The notes: generated by a model not told the origin, from the letters alone. Shown: positions 41,927-51,200, counted from the first letter of the stretch. The stretch is 64,000 nucleotides of DNA from Streptomyces sp. I05A-00742 (GCF_013055795.1 NZ_JABETO010000001.1:310376-374375); one strand, 5' to 3'. Program-made: numbers and translations.

Positions 41927-43002
41927 CCGCCGCTCCGGTGGATCTGCTCGACCAGCGAGGCCAGGACGCGGTCCGTGCGCGGACCGTAGTTGAGCAGGAC
42001 ACCGTCGTCGATGGAGGCCACGCGGCGGTCCATGCCGGCCGGCGTCTGCGCGACGCCCGGAACCTTCAGCAGCCCGTCCATCCCACCGACCGAGTCCAGC
42101 CCCTTGGACATCACCAGGATCACGTCCGGCGCCGCCTTGGCGAGCGCCTCACTGGTGATCGGCGTGAAGTCCTTCTCCAGCCCCGACTCCTTGCCCGCGT
42201 CCACCCCGCCGGCCGCCTCGATCAGCGACGACGCACCGGAGTCCGCCCCGCCGATCAGATAGACCGAGGCCGAGCCGCGCAGATAGAGGAAGGCCACACG
42301 CGGCTTCTTGCCGCCCTCCTTCGGAGCCGCGTGCTGTGCCTTCCCGACGCGTTCCTCGGTCCGTTGGCGCAGTTGCTTCCCCGCGTCGGGCACCCCGAGC
42401 GCGGCGGCCACGCGGTCGATGCGCGGGCCCACGTCGGAGAGCTTCTTCGGCGGGTCCAGCACGAGCACCGGGACCCCGGCGCCGCGGATCTGGTCGAGGG
42501 CCTCGGCCGGGCCGGTGGTGGTGTCGGCGATGACGACGTCCGGCTTGAGGGAGAGCACGCTCTCCGCCGAGACGTCGTGGCCCCGGGTGACCAGGGGCAG
42601 CTTCGCCGCCTGCGCGAACGTGGCGGAGATGTCCCTGGCGACGACGCGGTCGCCGAGGCCGAGCGTGAAGACGATCTCGGAGGCCGAACCCGTCAGCGGC
42701 GCGATCCGGTCGGCCTTGCTCACCGTGACCTCGCGCCCGTCCGACGACTTCACGGTGGCGGGCAGTCGCGGGGTGGGCGGCTTGCCCGCGAGCGGTTCGA
42801 GGCGGTCGGCGTCCTGCTGCCCGGAGTTGCCCCGCGTACCTGACGCGCTCGCGTCGGGTTTCCCGTCCGACTCCGCGTCCTTTCCGCAGCCGACGAGGGA
42901 GAGGGAGAGGACGAGCAGGGCGGCGAGGGCGCCGAGGAGGTGCGGGGTGCGCCGGGTGCCTGGGGTGCGGCGCGTGGGACCAGCGGGATGCGATGTGGTC
43001 AT
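41923..43002 (-). CDS. hmuT: heme ABC transporter substrate-binding lipoprotein
   Basis: A 359-residue lipoprotein with basic N-terminus, hydrophobic core and lipobox LSLVGC. The mature protein is a class III periplasmic-binding fold: RIAPLTGSASEIVFTLGLGDRVVA in parts, LKPDVVIADTTTG and AGVPVLVLDPP. Tyr and His candidates for heme are in YLRGSASVYLIGG and TRGHDV. ATG 43002 follows GGGAAG at six bases; GTG 43032 is the longer option. It is the first gene of hmuTUV, behind the iron box at 43082-43100. Confidence 0.9.
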   Translation of the reverse strand: MTTSHPAGPTRRTPGTRRTPHLLGALAALLVLSLSLVGCGKDAESDGKPDASASGTRGNSGQQDADRLEPLAGKPPTPRLPATVKSSDGREVTVSKADRIAPLTGSASEIVFTLGLGDRVVARDISATFAQAAKLPLVTRGHDVSAESVLSLKPDVVIADTTTGPAEALDQIRGAGVPVLVLDPPKKLSDVGPRIDRVAAALGVPDAGKQLRQRTEERVGKAQHAAPKEGGKKPRVAFLYLRGSASVYLIGGADSGASSLIEAAGGVDAGKESGLEKDFTPITSEALAKAAPDVILVMSKGLDSVGGMDGLLKVPGVAQTPAGMDRRVASIDDGVLLNYGPRTDRVLASLVEQIHRSGG

Positions 43003-43081
43003 CGGCGCTTCCCGCGCCTGCCGTTGCTGCACGTTCCAACCTTTCCTGGGGAGGCGGGTGTACGTTCCTGCGTGGCTTAGC

Positions 43082-43100
43082 TTAGGTTAGCCTTACCTAA
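43082..43100. promoter_or_regulatory. iron box (DmdR1/IdeR-type operator)
   Basis: TTAGGTTAGCCTTACCTAA is a 19-bp near-perfect match to the actinobacterial iron-box consensus TTAGGTTAGGCTCACCTAA. It sits 80 bp before hmuT and 53 bp before the first HtaA gene, in the divergent promoter region, so iron-loaded DmdR/IdeR should repress both directions. Confidence 0.88.
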
Positions 43101-43153
43101 ATGGCCACGCTGGGTGTGGGTGCCGACATACGCCCCGGTGGGAAAGGTTCTCG

Positions 43154-44647
43154 ATGCCGTTGCTCTCGAAGGCGCCGTTCTCGATGACGCCTTGTCCGAT
43201 GAAACAGTCTGTCGCCGAACAGCCTGGAGCGGCACTGCCGTACAGGTCTGCCCGCGCACGAGCCACGGTATTCCTCGGCGCCCGGGGTTTCCTGGCCGTC
43301 GTGGTGCTGGCCGTGTGCGCGACGCTGCTGACGCCGCCTTCCGCCGCCGGAGCGGCGGAGCGCCGGGAGGTGTCGGGCGGCCGGCTGGACTGGGGCATCA
43401 AGTCCTCGTTCCAGACATACGTCACCGGCCCGATCGCCCACGGCGGATGGGAACTCCGGGGCGGCGCCGCGACGGTGGGCAGCAACCAGTTCCGCTTCCA
43501 CTCCGCCAAGGGCTCCCACGAGCCCGACACCGGGAACCTCGACGCCGCCTTCTCCGGCGGCGTCCACTTCACCGGCCACCGCAAGCCGGACGGCTCCTAC
43601 GAACTCGACCTCACCATCGCCAACCCCGCCGTCAGCGTCCGGGGCGACGGCGGCACCCTCTACGCCGACATGACCAGCAAGGCCCGCGGCACGGGCAAGG
43701 TCACCTCCCGGACGCGGGTGCCCCTCGCCACCCTCGACCTCACCGGGACGAACCTGCGCGGCGCCGGAACCGCCGTCAGCCTGACGAACGTTCCGGCGAA
43801 GCTGACGACGGAGGGCGCCGAGTCGTTCGCCGGCTTCTACCAGCCGGGCACGCAGCTCGACCCGCTGAGCCTGTCCGCCGACATCACCGCGAACGCCGCG
43901 TCCTCGCCGTCCCCTTCGGGCGGCGCTCCCTCGGGCGGTGGTGGCGAAAAGCCCGCCGAGCAGGGCCGGTTCACCGGCGCGGCCGTGGACTGGGGTATCC
44001 GGCGCACCTTCCGCGAGTACGTCACCGGCTCCATCGCCCGGGGCTCCTGGAAGCTCGCCGACGGCGCCCGCGAGGGCGGTGCGCTGTTCCGCTTCCCGGA
44101 GGGCAAGGGCGCGTACGAGGGCGGGGGCACGGCGCTGGAGGCGTCGTTCGGCGGCACCCTCCGCTTCACCGGCAAGGACCTGGACCTGGCGCTGACCGGG
44201 GTCGAGGTCGCGGTGAAGGAGGGCAAGGGCACGCTCTCGGCGGAGGTGACGCGGGGCCCGCTGAAGAACAAGCGGCTCCCCCTCGTCACGTTCGACGCGT
44301 CGAAGCTCCGGCAGAAGGACGGCCTTGTGTCCGTGGCCGAGGCACCGGCCCGGCTCACGGGCCCGGGCGCCGAGGCGTTCGGCGGCCTCTACCAGGAGGG
44401 CGCGGAGATGGACCCCGTCTCGCTCGCCGTACCGGTGACGGCGGGGGCGAAGCTGCCGGAGCTGCCGAACGTGGGACGGGATCCGGGCGCGTCGCCCGCG
44501 CCTTCTGCTTCCGCTTCCGCTTCTGGGGAAGACACTTCGTCCTCCTCTTCCGCCACCACTGCGCTGGCGGCCGGCGGGGGAGGCGTGGTGATCCTGGCGG
44601 CCGTCGGCTACGTGGTGGTGCGGGCGCGCCGCAAGCGGGACGCGTGA
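43154..44647 (+). CDS. htaA: HtaA-domain heme-binding protein, membrane-anchored
   Basis: A 497-residue surface protein. Signal segment GFLAVVVLAVCATLLTPPSA (about 45-65) is preceded by an unusually long N-terminus; a later ATG (43199) is possible, but GGAAAGG supports 43154. Two HtaA domains follow, starting near GGRLDWGIKSSFQTYVTGPI and AVDWGIRRTFREYVTGSIA, joined by a Gly/Ser/Pro linker. The conserved Tyr (YVTG) and His are candidate heme ligands. A Ser-rich stalk and the helix AAGGGGVVILAAVGYVVVRAR anchor it in the membrane. In Corynebacterium, HtaA proteins pass heme to HmuT; this gene is divergent from hmuTUV. Confidence 0.92.
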   Translation: MPLLSKAPFSMTPCPMKQSVAEQPGAALPYRSARARATVFLGARGFLAVVVLAVCATLLTPPSAAGAAERREVSGGRLDWGIKSSFQTYVTGPIAHGGWELRGGAATVGSNQFRFHSAKGSHEPDTGNLDAAFSGGVHFTGHRKPDGSYELDLTIANPAVSVRGDGGTLYADMTSKARGTGKVTSRTRVPLATLDLTGTNLRGAGTAVSLTNVPAKLTTEGAESFAGFYQPGTQLDPLSLSADITANAASSPSPSGGAPSGGGGEKPAEQGRFTGAAVDWGIRRTFREYVTGSIARGSWKLADGAREGGALFRFPEGKGAYEGGGTALEASFGGTLRFTGKDLDLALTGVEVAVKEGKGTLSAEVTRGPLKNKRLPLVTFDASKLRQKDGLVSVAEAPARLTGPGAEAFGGLYQEGAEMDPVSLAVPVTAGAKLPELPNVGRDPGASPAPSASASASGEDTSSSSSATTALAAGGGGVVILAAVGYVVVRARRKRDA

Positions 44648-44783
44648 CGGGCCGGGCGGCGGAGCGGAAATGGCACGCATGAGGGCGCGAGTGACCCTTT
44701 TCCGCTTTCCGCGCATCCTTTCGACTGACTACCTTTCAAGTGCCGGCAGGTCCGGCTGCAGTTTCTCTAAGGAGAGTTGACAC

Positions 44784-46466
44784 ATGGCCGTAACCCAGAG
44801 ACGAACGGCGCTCACCGCCGCCGTCGCCACGGCGATCGCCCTCGGGGCCACCGTGCTCACCGTGCCCGCCCACGCGGCCGGCGAGGACCCGGGCGCCGCG
44901 GCGAAGAAGCCGCCGACGAAGTTCCAGCTCAAGGACGGCACTCTGACCTGGGGCATCAAGGAGTCCTTCCGCAAGTACCTCGTCGGCCCGATAGGCGGCG
45001 GCAAGATCCAGCTCGCGGACGGCGCCAAGCAGGCCCCGAAGAACGGCCCGTTCACCTTCACCGGCGGCAAGGGCACCTACGACCTCAAGAAGCACGCCGT
45101 CACCACCACGTTCAAGGGGAGCGTGCGCTTCCTCGGCCACGCCAAGGGCAAGGGCTGGGAACTGGACCTCAAGTTCAGCGACCTCAAGCTGATCACCGAG
45201 GGGCAGAAGGGCCGCATCACCGCCGACGTCACCACGGCCGGCAAGACCCGCAACGACGTCGCGGTCGCCTCGCTCAACCTCGCCAAGGTCAAGCCGGCGG
45301 GCGGCAAGGGCGGTGTCCTCAAGTTCGCGGACATCCCGGCGACCCTGACGGCCGACGGCTCCAAGGTCTTCTCCTACCAGGGCCGCCCGTTCTACCAGCC
45401 CGGCACGCCCCTCGACGCCGCCACCCTCTCGGTGAAGCAGGGCGCCCCCGTCCCGGACTCCAAGCCGAAGCCCAAGCCCAAGCCCAAGCCGAAGGGGGTG
45501 GCCGCAGGGGAGCTCAAGGACTCCGACGTCCAGGACGAGTCCTTCGTCCCGAAGGCGGGCCACCCGAAGCCCGGCCACCACGAGAACAGCGGCAAGAGCG
45601 AGGCCGCCGGGGACGCCGCGAAGAAGGCGGAGACCCTGACGGCGGCGGCTTCGGGGCAGGTCTTCGACGGGCGGCTGGACTGGGGCTTCAAGGAGTCCTT
45701 CCGCAAGTACCTCACCGGCCCGATCGCCGCCGGGAAGATCGAGGTCGCCGACGGCGCGGAGAAGCGGGACAACGGCTTCCGGTTCACCAAGGGCAGCGGC
45801 CAGTACGACGCCGGGAAGTCTTCGCTCAACGCCACCTTCAACGGCTCCGTGCACTTCCTCGGGCACCCCAAGGGGAAGGGCTGGGAGCTGGACGTGAAGC
45901 TCTCCAAGTTCCGGGTCAAGGCGGACGGCGCCAAGGGCCAGCTGTGGGCGCAGGCCGAGACGAAGGACCAGGGCGGGAAGACCCAGTTCAACCAGGAAAT
46001 CCCGCTCGTGGACCTGAAGCTGTACTCGGACTCCCTCAAGGCGAAGGACGGTGTCATCAGTCTCAAGGACGTGCAGACGACGGCCACCGCCGACCTCGGG
46101 AAGGTGTTCCGCTATCAGGGGAGGCCGAGCTACCAGGTCGGCGACGGCCTCGACCCGCTCACCGCGAAGATCGCGGTCAACAAGGACGCCAAGCTCGACG
46201 ACGACTCCACCAGCACCAACACCGACGGCACCGGCTCGACGGGCTCGACCGGAACGGGCACCGGCACCGGTAGCTCCGGGACCGGCACCTCCGGCACCGG
46301 CACCGAAGGCGCCAAGGGCGGCGTCACCGGCACCGACGACACCCTCGCCCACACCGGCTCCGACGCCCCCACCGGCCCCCTCGCCGGCAGTGCCGCCGCT
46401 CTCGTCCTAGCGGGCGGCGCCGCCGTCTGGACCGCCCGCCGCAAGTCGGCGAACGCGGGCGCCTGA
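44784..46466 (+). CDS. HtaA-domain heme-binding protein with LAXTG sorting signal
   Basis: A 560-residue exported protein with a clear signal peptide (ALTAAVATAIALGATVL, cleavage near AHA). Two HtaA domains begin at TLTWGIKESFRKYLVGPIG and RLDWGFKESFRKYLTGPI, separated by a Lys/Pro spacer. A Gly/Thr/Ser linker leads to LAHTG, a hydrophobic helix and ARRKS, which fits class E sortase attachment to the cell wall as in chaplins. AAGGAGAG precedes the ATG. It follows the first HtaA gene by 136 bp and is probably the outermost heme receptor. Confidence 0.92.
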   Translation: MAVTQRRTALTAAVATAIALGATVLTVPAHAAGEDPGAAAKKPPTKFQLKDGTLTWGIKESFRKYLVGPIGGGKIQLADGAKQAPKNGPFTFTGGKGTYDLKKHAVTTTFKGSVRFLGHAKGKGWELDLKFSDLKLITEGQKGRITADVTTAGKTRNDVAVASLNLAKVKPAGGKGGVLKFADIPATLTADGSKVFSYQGRPFYQPGTPLDAATLSVKQGAPVPDSKPKPKPKPKPKGVAAGELKDSDVQDESFVPKAGHPKPGHHENSGKSEAAGDAAKKAETLTAAASGQVFDGRLDWGFKESFRKYLTGPIAAGKIEVADGAEKRDNGFRFTKGSGQYDAGKSSLNATFNGSVHFLGHPKGKGWELDVKLSKFRVKADGAKGQLWAQAETKDQGGKTQFNQEIPLVDLKLYSDSLKAKDGVISLKDVQTTATADLGKVFRYQGRPSYQVGDGLDPLTAKIAVNKDAKLDDDSTSTNTDGTGSTGSTGTGTGTGSSGTGTSGTGTEGAKGGVTGTDDTLAHTGSDAPTGPLAGSAAALVLAGGAAVWTARRKSANAGA

Positions 46467-46544
46467 GGTTGTGACGGGCTGACGGTTCCGACCTACTGAC
46501 GCTTCCGGTGGATCGGGGCGCTTTCAGGGCCGACCGGCCTTGAT
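46467..46544. other. short gap with a possible terminator hairpin
   Basis: The segment after the HtaA gene includes GATCGGGGCGC near 46512, which can pair with GCGCCCCGGTCC near 46548. The stem is GC-rich with a large loop and no T-run, so termination is only possible. No gene is present. Confidence 0.3.
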
Positions 46545-46781
46545 CCGCGCCCCGGTCCACCCAGAACCGTGTCCGCCCACCGAGAACGGCAGCACCACGT
46601 ACCACTGCGGCCTCATCATCCTCAACGGTCAGTCGTCCAGGTGGGCGCGCCGACCTGGAGCACACCACAGCGGGGAAGCAACTCGCACTTCACCGCCGCA
46701 CCCGGCCAGGTGCTGGTCGGCCGCTCGCACTACGGCGACGAGAACGGCCGGACGTCCTACGAGTACGCCAAGGTCTCCTAG
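46545..46781 (+). pseudogene. frameshifted fragment of a repeat-containing secreted protein
   Basis: Two frames contribute. One (about 46545-46640) reads TENGSTTYHCGLIILNGQ. The other (about 46650-46781) reads GSNSHFTAAPGQVLVGRSHY, then GDENGRTSYEYAKVS and a stop. Both match one repeat type, F.APxGxVLxGRxHxGDENGxTxYxxAxV, so the two pieces are consecutive repeats broken by a frameshift. No start or signal peptide remains. I read this as the C-terminal remnant of a secreted repeat protein. Confidence 0.5.
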
Positions 46782-47048
46782 GCGCGGCGGACTTCCGTCC
46801 ACCACCGCTTCCGGGCCCTCCGTTTTCGCACGGGGGGGCCTTGCCGCGGACCGGCGCCCGGCCCGACGTCCCGGCCTCCGCCGCGCGCACGGACCGCGGG
46901 CGGTGCGCCTCCGTTTGTGGCTCGATCGGTTCCTTGTGGGCGGCTCACGGCCCTTCGTAGCGTTGATCGCGTTCGGCCCCGGGTCACGCACCCTGCGGCC
47001 CGCTGTGCCGTGCGCGTTCGTCCGCAAGCCGTCAAGGAGGCCAGCCCC
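46782..47048. other. intergenic region before the alkyl sulfatase gene
   Basis: No gene is supported. CAAGGAGG at about 47033 is the ribosome binding site of the following gene. Its promoter should lie in this stretch, but no clear -10/-35 pair was found. Confidence 0.5.
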
Positions 47049-49157
47049 ATGCCCGACAGGTCGCCGATCGAGCCGTCCCCGTTCATCACGCGCAAGAACG
47101 ACACCATCGTCACCATCCCGCCGTCCAACGACTTCACCGAGGCCAACCAGGGTTTTCTGGCGCCGCCGCCCGCCGGCCTTTCGGTCATCCCGACCAAGGA
47201 CGGCAAGCGGGTGGCCTGGGACTTCGCCGGCTACGAGTTCTTACGGGACGGCGACCCGGAGACCCACCCCTCCTCGGTGAACCCGAGCCTGTGGCGGCAG
47301 GGACAGCTGACCGCCGCCGCCGGGCTCTTCCTGGTCACGCAGGCGGGCAACCGGTCCGTGTACCAGGTGCGCGGCTACGACCTGTCCAACATGACCATCA
47401 TCACGGGCGACACCGGGCTGATCGTCATCGACCCGCTCGCCTCGTACGAGACGGCGCAGTACGCGCTGAGGCTGTACCGGGACGTCACGGAGGACCCGAG
47501 GCCGGTCAGCGCGATCATCTACACCCACAGCCACGTCGACCACTTCGGCGGCTCGCGCGGCCTGTTCGCCGAGAAGAACGACGAGGTGCCCGCCGGCCTG
47601 GACGTCTACGCGCCGGCCGGCTTCCTGGAGCACGCGATCAGCGAGAACGTGTTCGCGGGCCCGGCCATGGCACGGCGGTCGGAGTACATGTACGCCGCCC
47701 AGCTGGACAAATCGCCGTACGGGCAGGTGGGCGCCGGCCTCGGGCTGACCATCTCCACCGGCGAGGTCACGCTCATCCCGCCGCGCCACTACGTCGGCGG
47801 ACAGGACATCGGGCCGAAGTCCGAGAAGGACTGGCGGCCGGAGTACGTGATCCCGTGGCGGCACGGCCTGCACGCGCTCACGATCGACGGCGTACCGGTG
47901 GTCTTCCAGCTCACCCCGGGCACCGAGGCCCCGGCGGAGATGAACTTCTACTTCCCCGAACTGCGGGCCCTGTGCATGGCGGAGAACGCCACCCACACCA
48001 TGCACAACATCCTCAGCCTGCGCGGCGCCCAGGTCCGCGACCCGCACGCCTGGTCGAAGTACCTCACCGAGGCCATCCAGACCTTCGGCGAGCACACCGA
48101 CGTCGAGTTCGCCTCCCACCACTGGCCGCGCTGGGGCAACGCGAACATCCTCGAATTCCTCGGCAACCAGCGCGACATGTACGCCTACCTCAACGACCAG
48201 GCGCTGCGCCTGATCGACGCAGGCCGCACCGGCGTCGAGATCGCCGAGGAGCTCCGGCAGCTGCCCAAGGGCCTGGCCGAGCACTGGTACAGCCAGGGCT
48301 ACTACGGCTCCCTCAGCCACAACCTCAAGGCGGTCTACCAGCGGTACATCGGCTGGTTCGACGGCAACCCCGCCCACCTGTGGACCCTGCCGCCCGTCGA
48401 GGCCGGCGCGCGGTACGTCGCCGCCATCGGCGGCCCCGACGCCGTCGTGGCCCAGGCGCGTACCGCGCTGGAGGCCGATCCGCCGCAGTACCGGTGGGCC
48501 GCCGAACTGCTCAACCACGTCGTCTTCGCGACCGCCGCGGACGGCTTCGAGATCAGTGAGAAGACCTTGACGGAGGCAAAGGAGCTCCAGGCCCGGACCT
48601 TCACCCAGCTCGGCTACGGCGCCGAGAACGGCACCTGGCGCAACTTCTACCTCACCGGTGCCTGGGAAGTCCTCGACGGCCCGCAGAAGCCGGTCGTCCA
48701 CGGAGCGTCCGACCTCGTCCGCAGCATGAGCCTCGACCAGTTCTTCGCCGCCATGGCCAAGAGCATCGACGGCCCCAGGGCCGCCGCCGAGCAGTCCGCC
48801 CCCGTCGTCCTGCGCTGGACCATCCGCCCCGAGACCCCCGGGACCCGGCCGCAGGCCGGCGCGCAAGCCGACCAGGAACGCGTCTGCACCACGACCCTCC
48901 GCAACGGCGCCCTCATCTACGTCGACGGCACCGACCCCCTCGCGGGCAAGCCCAACGCCACCATCCGCCTCACCCGCGCGGCCCTGAACCAACTGGCCCT
49001 CGCCGGCCCGCGCTTCCCCCACAACTTCGACCAGCAGGTCACCGACGGAACCATCGAGGTGGACGACAAGGCCGCCACGGACACCGTCTTCGGCTACCTC
49101 ACCTTCCCCGACCCCGCCTTCCCCATCGTCACCCCTCGGCGTCGAGCCGGGGCCTGA
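47049..49157 (+). CDS. alkyl/aryl sulfatase, SdsA1-type metallo-beta-lactamase fold
   Basis: A 702-residue enzyme. The metal motif THSHVDHFGG (about residues 158-167) is THxHxDH, and further ligands appear in MAENATHTMHN and FASHHWPRWGN. A helical dimerisation domain and a C-terminal SCP2-like domain follow (ATIRLTRAALNQLAL), which is the SdsA1 arrangement. Such enzymes cleave primary alkyl sulfates such as dodecyl sulfate, giving the alcohol and sulfate for use as a carbon or sulfur source. SdsA1 of Pseudomonas is secreted; here no clear signal peptide is seen, so it may be cytoplasmic. CAAGGAGGC precedes the ATG. Confidence 0.92.
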   Translation: MPDRSPIEPSPFITRKNDTIVTIPPSNDFTEANQGFLAPPPAGLSVIPTKDGKRVAWDFAGYEFLRDGDPETHPSSVNPSLWRQGQLTAAAGLFLVTQAGNRSVYQVRGYDLSNMTIITGDTGLIVIDPLASYETAQYALRLYRDVTEDPRPVSAIIYTHSHVDHFGGSRGLFAEKNDEVPAGLDVYAPAGFLEHAISENVFAGPAMARRSEYMYAAQLDKSPYGQVGAGLGLTISTGEVTLIPPRHYVGGQDIGPKSEKDWRPEYVIPWRHGLHALTIDGVPVVFQLTPGTEAPAEMNFYFPELRALCMAENATHTMHNILSLRGAQVRDPHAWSKYLTEAIQTFGEHTDVEFASHHWPRWGNANILEFLGNQRDMYAYLNDQALRLIDAGRTGVEIAEELRQLPKGLAEHWYSQGYYGSLSHNLKAVYQRYIGWFDGNPAHLWTLPPVEAGARYVAAIGGPDAVVAQARTALEADPPQYRWAAELLNHVVFATAADGFEISEKTLTEAKELQARTFTQLGYGAENGTWRNFYLTGAWEVLDGPQKPVVHGASDLVRSMSLDQFFAAMAKSIDGPRAAAEQSAPVVLRWTIRPETPGTRPQAGAQADQERVCTTTLRNGALIYVDGTDPLAGKPNATIRLTRAALNQLALAGPRFPHNFDQQVTDGTIEVDDKAATDTVFGYLTFPDPAFPIVTPRRRAGA

Positions 49158-49470
49158 CCGGCGACAGCACCGGTCCGGGCAGCCGGGGAGCAGCACGGCC
49201 CCAAGGGGCAGCCGGCGCTCCCCGACGTTCCGTCGCTGTCCCGTCGCTGCCGTCAGCGCGCCGCCCGGCTTCCCGGGCGGCGCGTTCGGCGGAACACCTG
49301 CCGATCCCAACGTCACGTGCGCAAGGTGTAGTTCGACACCCTGCGCTGCCCGCCGAACGGGCACGGCACGCTCCCCAGGTGGGCGTTGGGGCGGACGGCG
49401 ATCGGGCCACCGAGGACCGTCCAGGACCGGTCCAGGACCGTCCGGGGCCCGCGCGGCCGGAGCCCGGCGA
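49158..49470. other. intergenic region between convergent genes
   Basis: No gene is supported. AGGACCGTCCAGGACCGG-type words repeat at about 49411-49445. The region separates the alkyl sulfatase and the TetR gene, which converge, so terminators are expected, but none is clear. Confidence 0.4.
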
Positions 49471-50082
49471 CTACGCGACGACCGCGTCCAGCGCCGGCGC
49501 GATGACGGCGAAGGCGTCGTCGATCAGCGCGGCGGAGTCCTCGGCGCCGTCGCTGGCGCTCCAGCGGTGGAGGACGGCGTCGAAGGCGGTGAGCGCCATG
49601 CCGGCGGCCATGCGGGGATAGAGGTCGGTTCCGGGGTCGAGGTCCAGGCGGCGGGCGAGTTCGCCGGCCAGGTCGTCGCGCCACTGGGCCTGGCGCTCCA
49701 GGAAGCGGGCGAGGAGCGCGGGCGTCCGCAGGATCAGCTGGACGACGCGCAGGGCGCGGTCGGAGTGACCGGCGCAGGCGGCGACGGGGACCCACACGGC
49801 GTGCTGGAGCGCGACGGAGGGGCGCTCACCGGCGGGGCGGGCGACGAGCTCGGCGTGGATGCCGGTGCCCATGTCGGCCAGGAACTGGACGACGACGTCC
49901 TCCTTGGACGCGAAGTACCGGAAGAAGGTCCGCTTGGACACGCCGGCGGTGGCCACGATCTCGTCCACGGTGACCGCGTCGAACCCCTTGGACGCCAGCA
50001 ACTGCAAGGCGGCTTCGGAGAGTTCGTTCGCGACGAGCCGGCGCTTGCGCTCGGCCAGGGTCAGTTCGGGGCGAGTGGTCAC
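49471..50082 (-). CDS. TetR-family regulator
   Basis: A 203-residue TetR protein. The DNA-binding domain covers about residues 14-60 (ALQLLASKGFDAVTVDEI, GVSKRTFFRYFASKEDVV). The C-terminal half resembles the MftR-like type (LQHAVWVPVA, RMAAGMALTAFDAVLHRW). It is divergent from an SDR gene, and two perfect inverted repeats lie between the starts, so it probably represses the SDR gene and itself. Confidence 0.9.
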   Translation of the reverse strand: MTTRPELTLAERKRRLVANELSEAALQLLASKGFDAVTVDEIVATAGVSKRTFFRYFASKEDVVVQFLADMGTGIHAELVARPAGERPSVALQHAVWVPVAACAGHSDRALRVVQLILRTPALLARFLERQAQWRDDLAGELARRLDLDPGTDLYPRMAAGMALTAFDAVLHRWSASDGAEDSAALIDDAFAVIAPALDAVVA

Positions 50083-50108
50083 CGGCCCATGGTACCGCCT
50101 GCGGCGCC

Positions 50109-50144
50109 ACGCCTGACACTCAGGCGTTCACTTGACACCAAGTG
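50109..50144. promoter_or_regulatory. paired inverted repeats between tetR and the SDR gene
   Basis: ACGCCTGA (50109-50116) mirrors TCAGGCGT (50120-50127) around CAC, and CACTTG (50129-50134) mirrors CAAGTG (50139-50144) around ACAC. TTGACA (50133-50138) inside the second could be a -35 box for the SDR gene. Both repeats are perfect, as expected for TetR operators. Confidence 0.65.
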
Positions 50145-50167
50145 CCATGAGGGGCAACGTGTGCCGC

Positions 50168-51106
50168 ATGAAAAAGGAGCTGCGCTGGACCGTCGATCAG
50201 ATTCCGGACCAAACCGGGCGCGTATGCGTCGTCACCGGGGCCAACAGCGGCCTCGGCCTGGCGACCACCCGGGCGCTCGCCCGCCGGGGCGGGCGGGTGA
50301 TCCTGGCGGTGCGCGACGAGGAGAAGGGCCGCCGGGCGGCCGCCGGGATCACCGCCGAGCAGCCGGGCGCCGACCTGGAGGTACGCCGCCTGGACCTGGC
50401 CGACCCCGACTCGGTCCTGGCCTTCGCCGACGGGATGCGCACCGACCACCGCCACCTGGACGTCCTCGTCAACAACGCCGGTGTGATGGCACTGCCGCGC
50501 TCGCTCACCGCGCAGGGCCACGAGCTGCAGTTCGCCTGCAACCACCTCGGCCACTTCGCGCTCACCGGCCTGCTGCTCGACCTGCTGGCCGCCGGGCGCG
50601 ACCCCCGCGTCGTCACGGTCAGTTCGGTCAACCACCGCAAGGCCGGCCTCGACTTCGACGACCTCACCGGCGAGCGCCGCTACTCGCCCATGGGCGCCTA
50701 CAACCAGTCCAAGTTCGCCAACGCCGTCTTCGGCCACGAACTCCACCGACGCCTGACCGAAGCCGGCAGTCCGGTCCGCAGCCTGCTCGCCCACCCCGGC
50801 TACACCGCCACCGGCCTCCAGATGAAGTCCCCGATCGGCCTCTGGCGACTCCTCCTCGGCCGCATCGGCAACCCCCTCCTCGCCCAGCCGGCCGAGCACG
50901 GCGCACTGCCCCAGCTCTACGCCGCCACCCAACCGGGCCTCGAAAGCGGCCTTTTCATCGGCCCGTCCGGCACGGCCGAACTCCGCGGCGCCCCGACCGA
51001 GGTCCAGCTCGCCCCCGCCGCAGCCGACCCCACCACCGGCCGCCGCCTGTGGGAACTGTCGGAACGGGCGACGGGCGTGCGGTACGCGTTCCCGGCCACG
51101 GTCTGA
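50168..51106 (+). CDS. short-chain dehydrogenase/reductase
   Basis: A 312-residue SDR enzyme of the retinol-dehydrogenase-like type. The cofactor motif is TGANSGLGLA (TGxxxGxG), the structural NNAG is present, and the active site is SSVNHR with YNQSKFANAVF (YxxxK). The substrate is likely a ketone, alcohol or steroid-like compound with NAD(P)H as cofactor. ATG 50168 is preferred; 50132 and 50147 are longer alternatives, of which the first lies in the operator. It is divergent from the TetR gene. Confidence 0.9.
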   Translation: MKKELRWTVDQIPDQTGRVCVVTGANSGLGLATTRALARRGGRVILAVRDEEKGRRAAAGITAEQPGADLEVRRLDLADPDSVLAFADGMRTDHRHLDVLVNNAGVMALPRSLTAQGHELQFACNHLGHFALTGLLLDLLAAGRDPRVVTVSSVNHRKAGLDFDDLTGERRYSPMGAYNQSKFANAVFGHELHRRLTEAGSPVRSLLAHPGYTATGLQMKSPIGLWRLLLGRIGNPLLAQPAEHGALPQLYAATQPGLESGLFIGPSGTAELRGAPTEVQLAPAAADPTTGRRLWELSERATGVRYAFPATV

Positions 51107-51200
51107 GAGCCGGTCGCGCGGTCCGGGGCCCTTCTTGCGGACCCCGGCCGCGGGGCACGGTCTCCGACGCCGGCGGGGCCGGCCGCCTCGGCCGCCCGCT

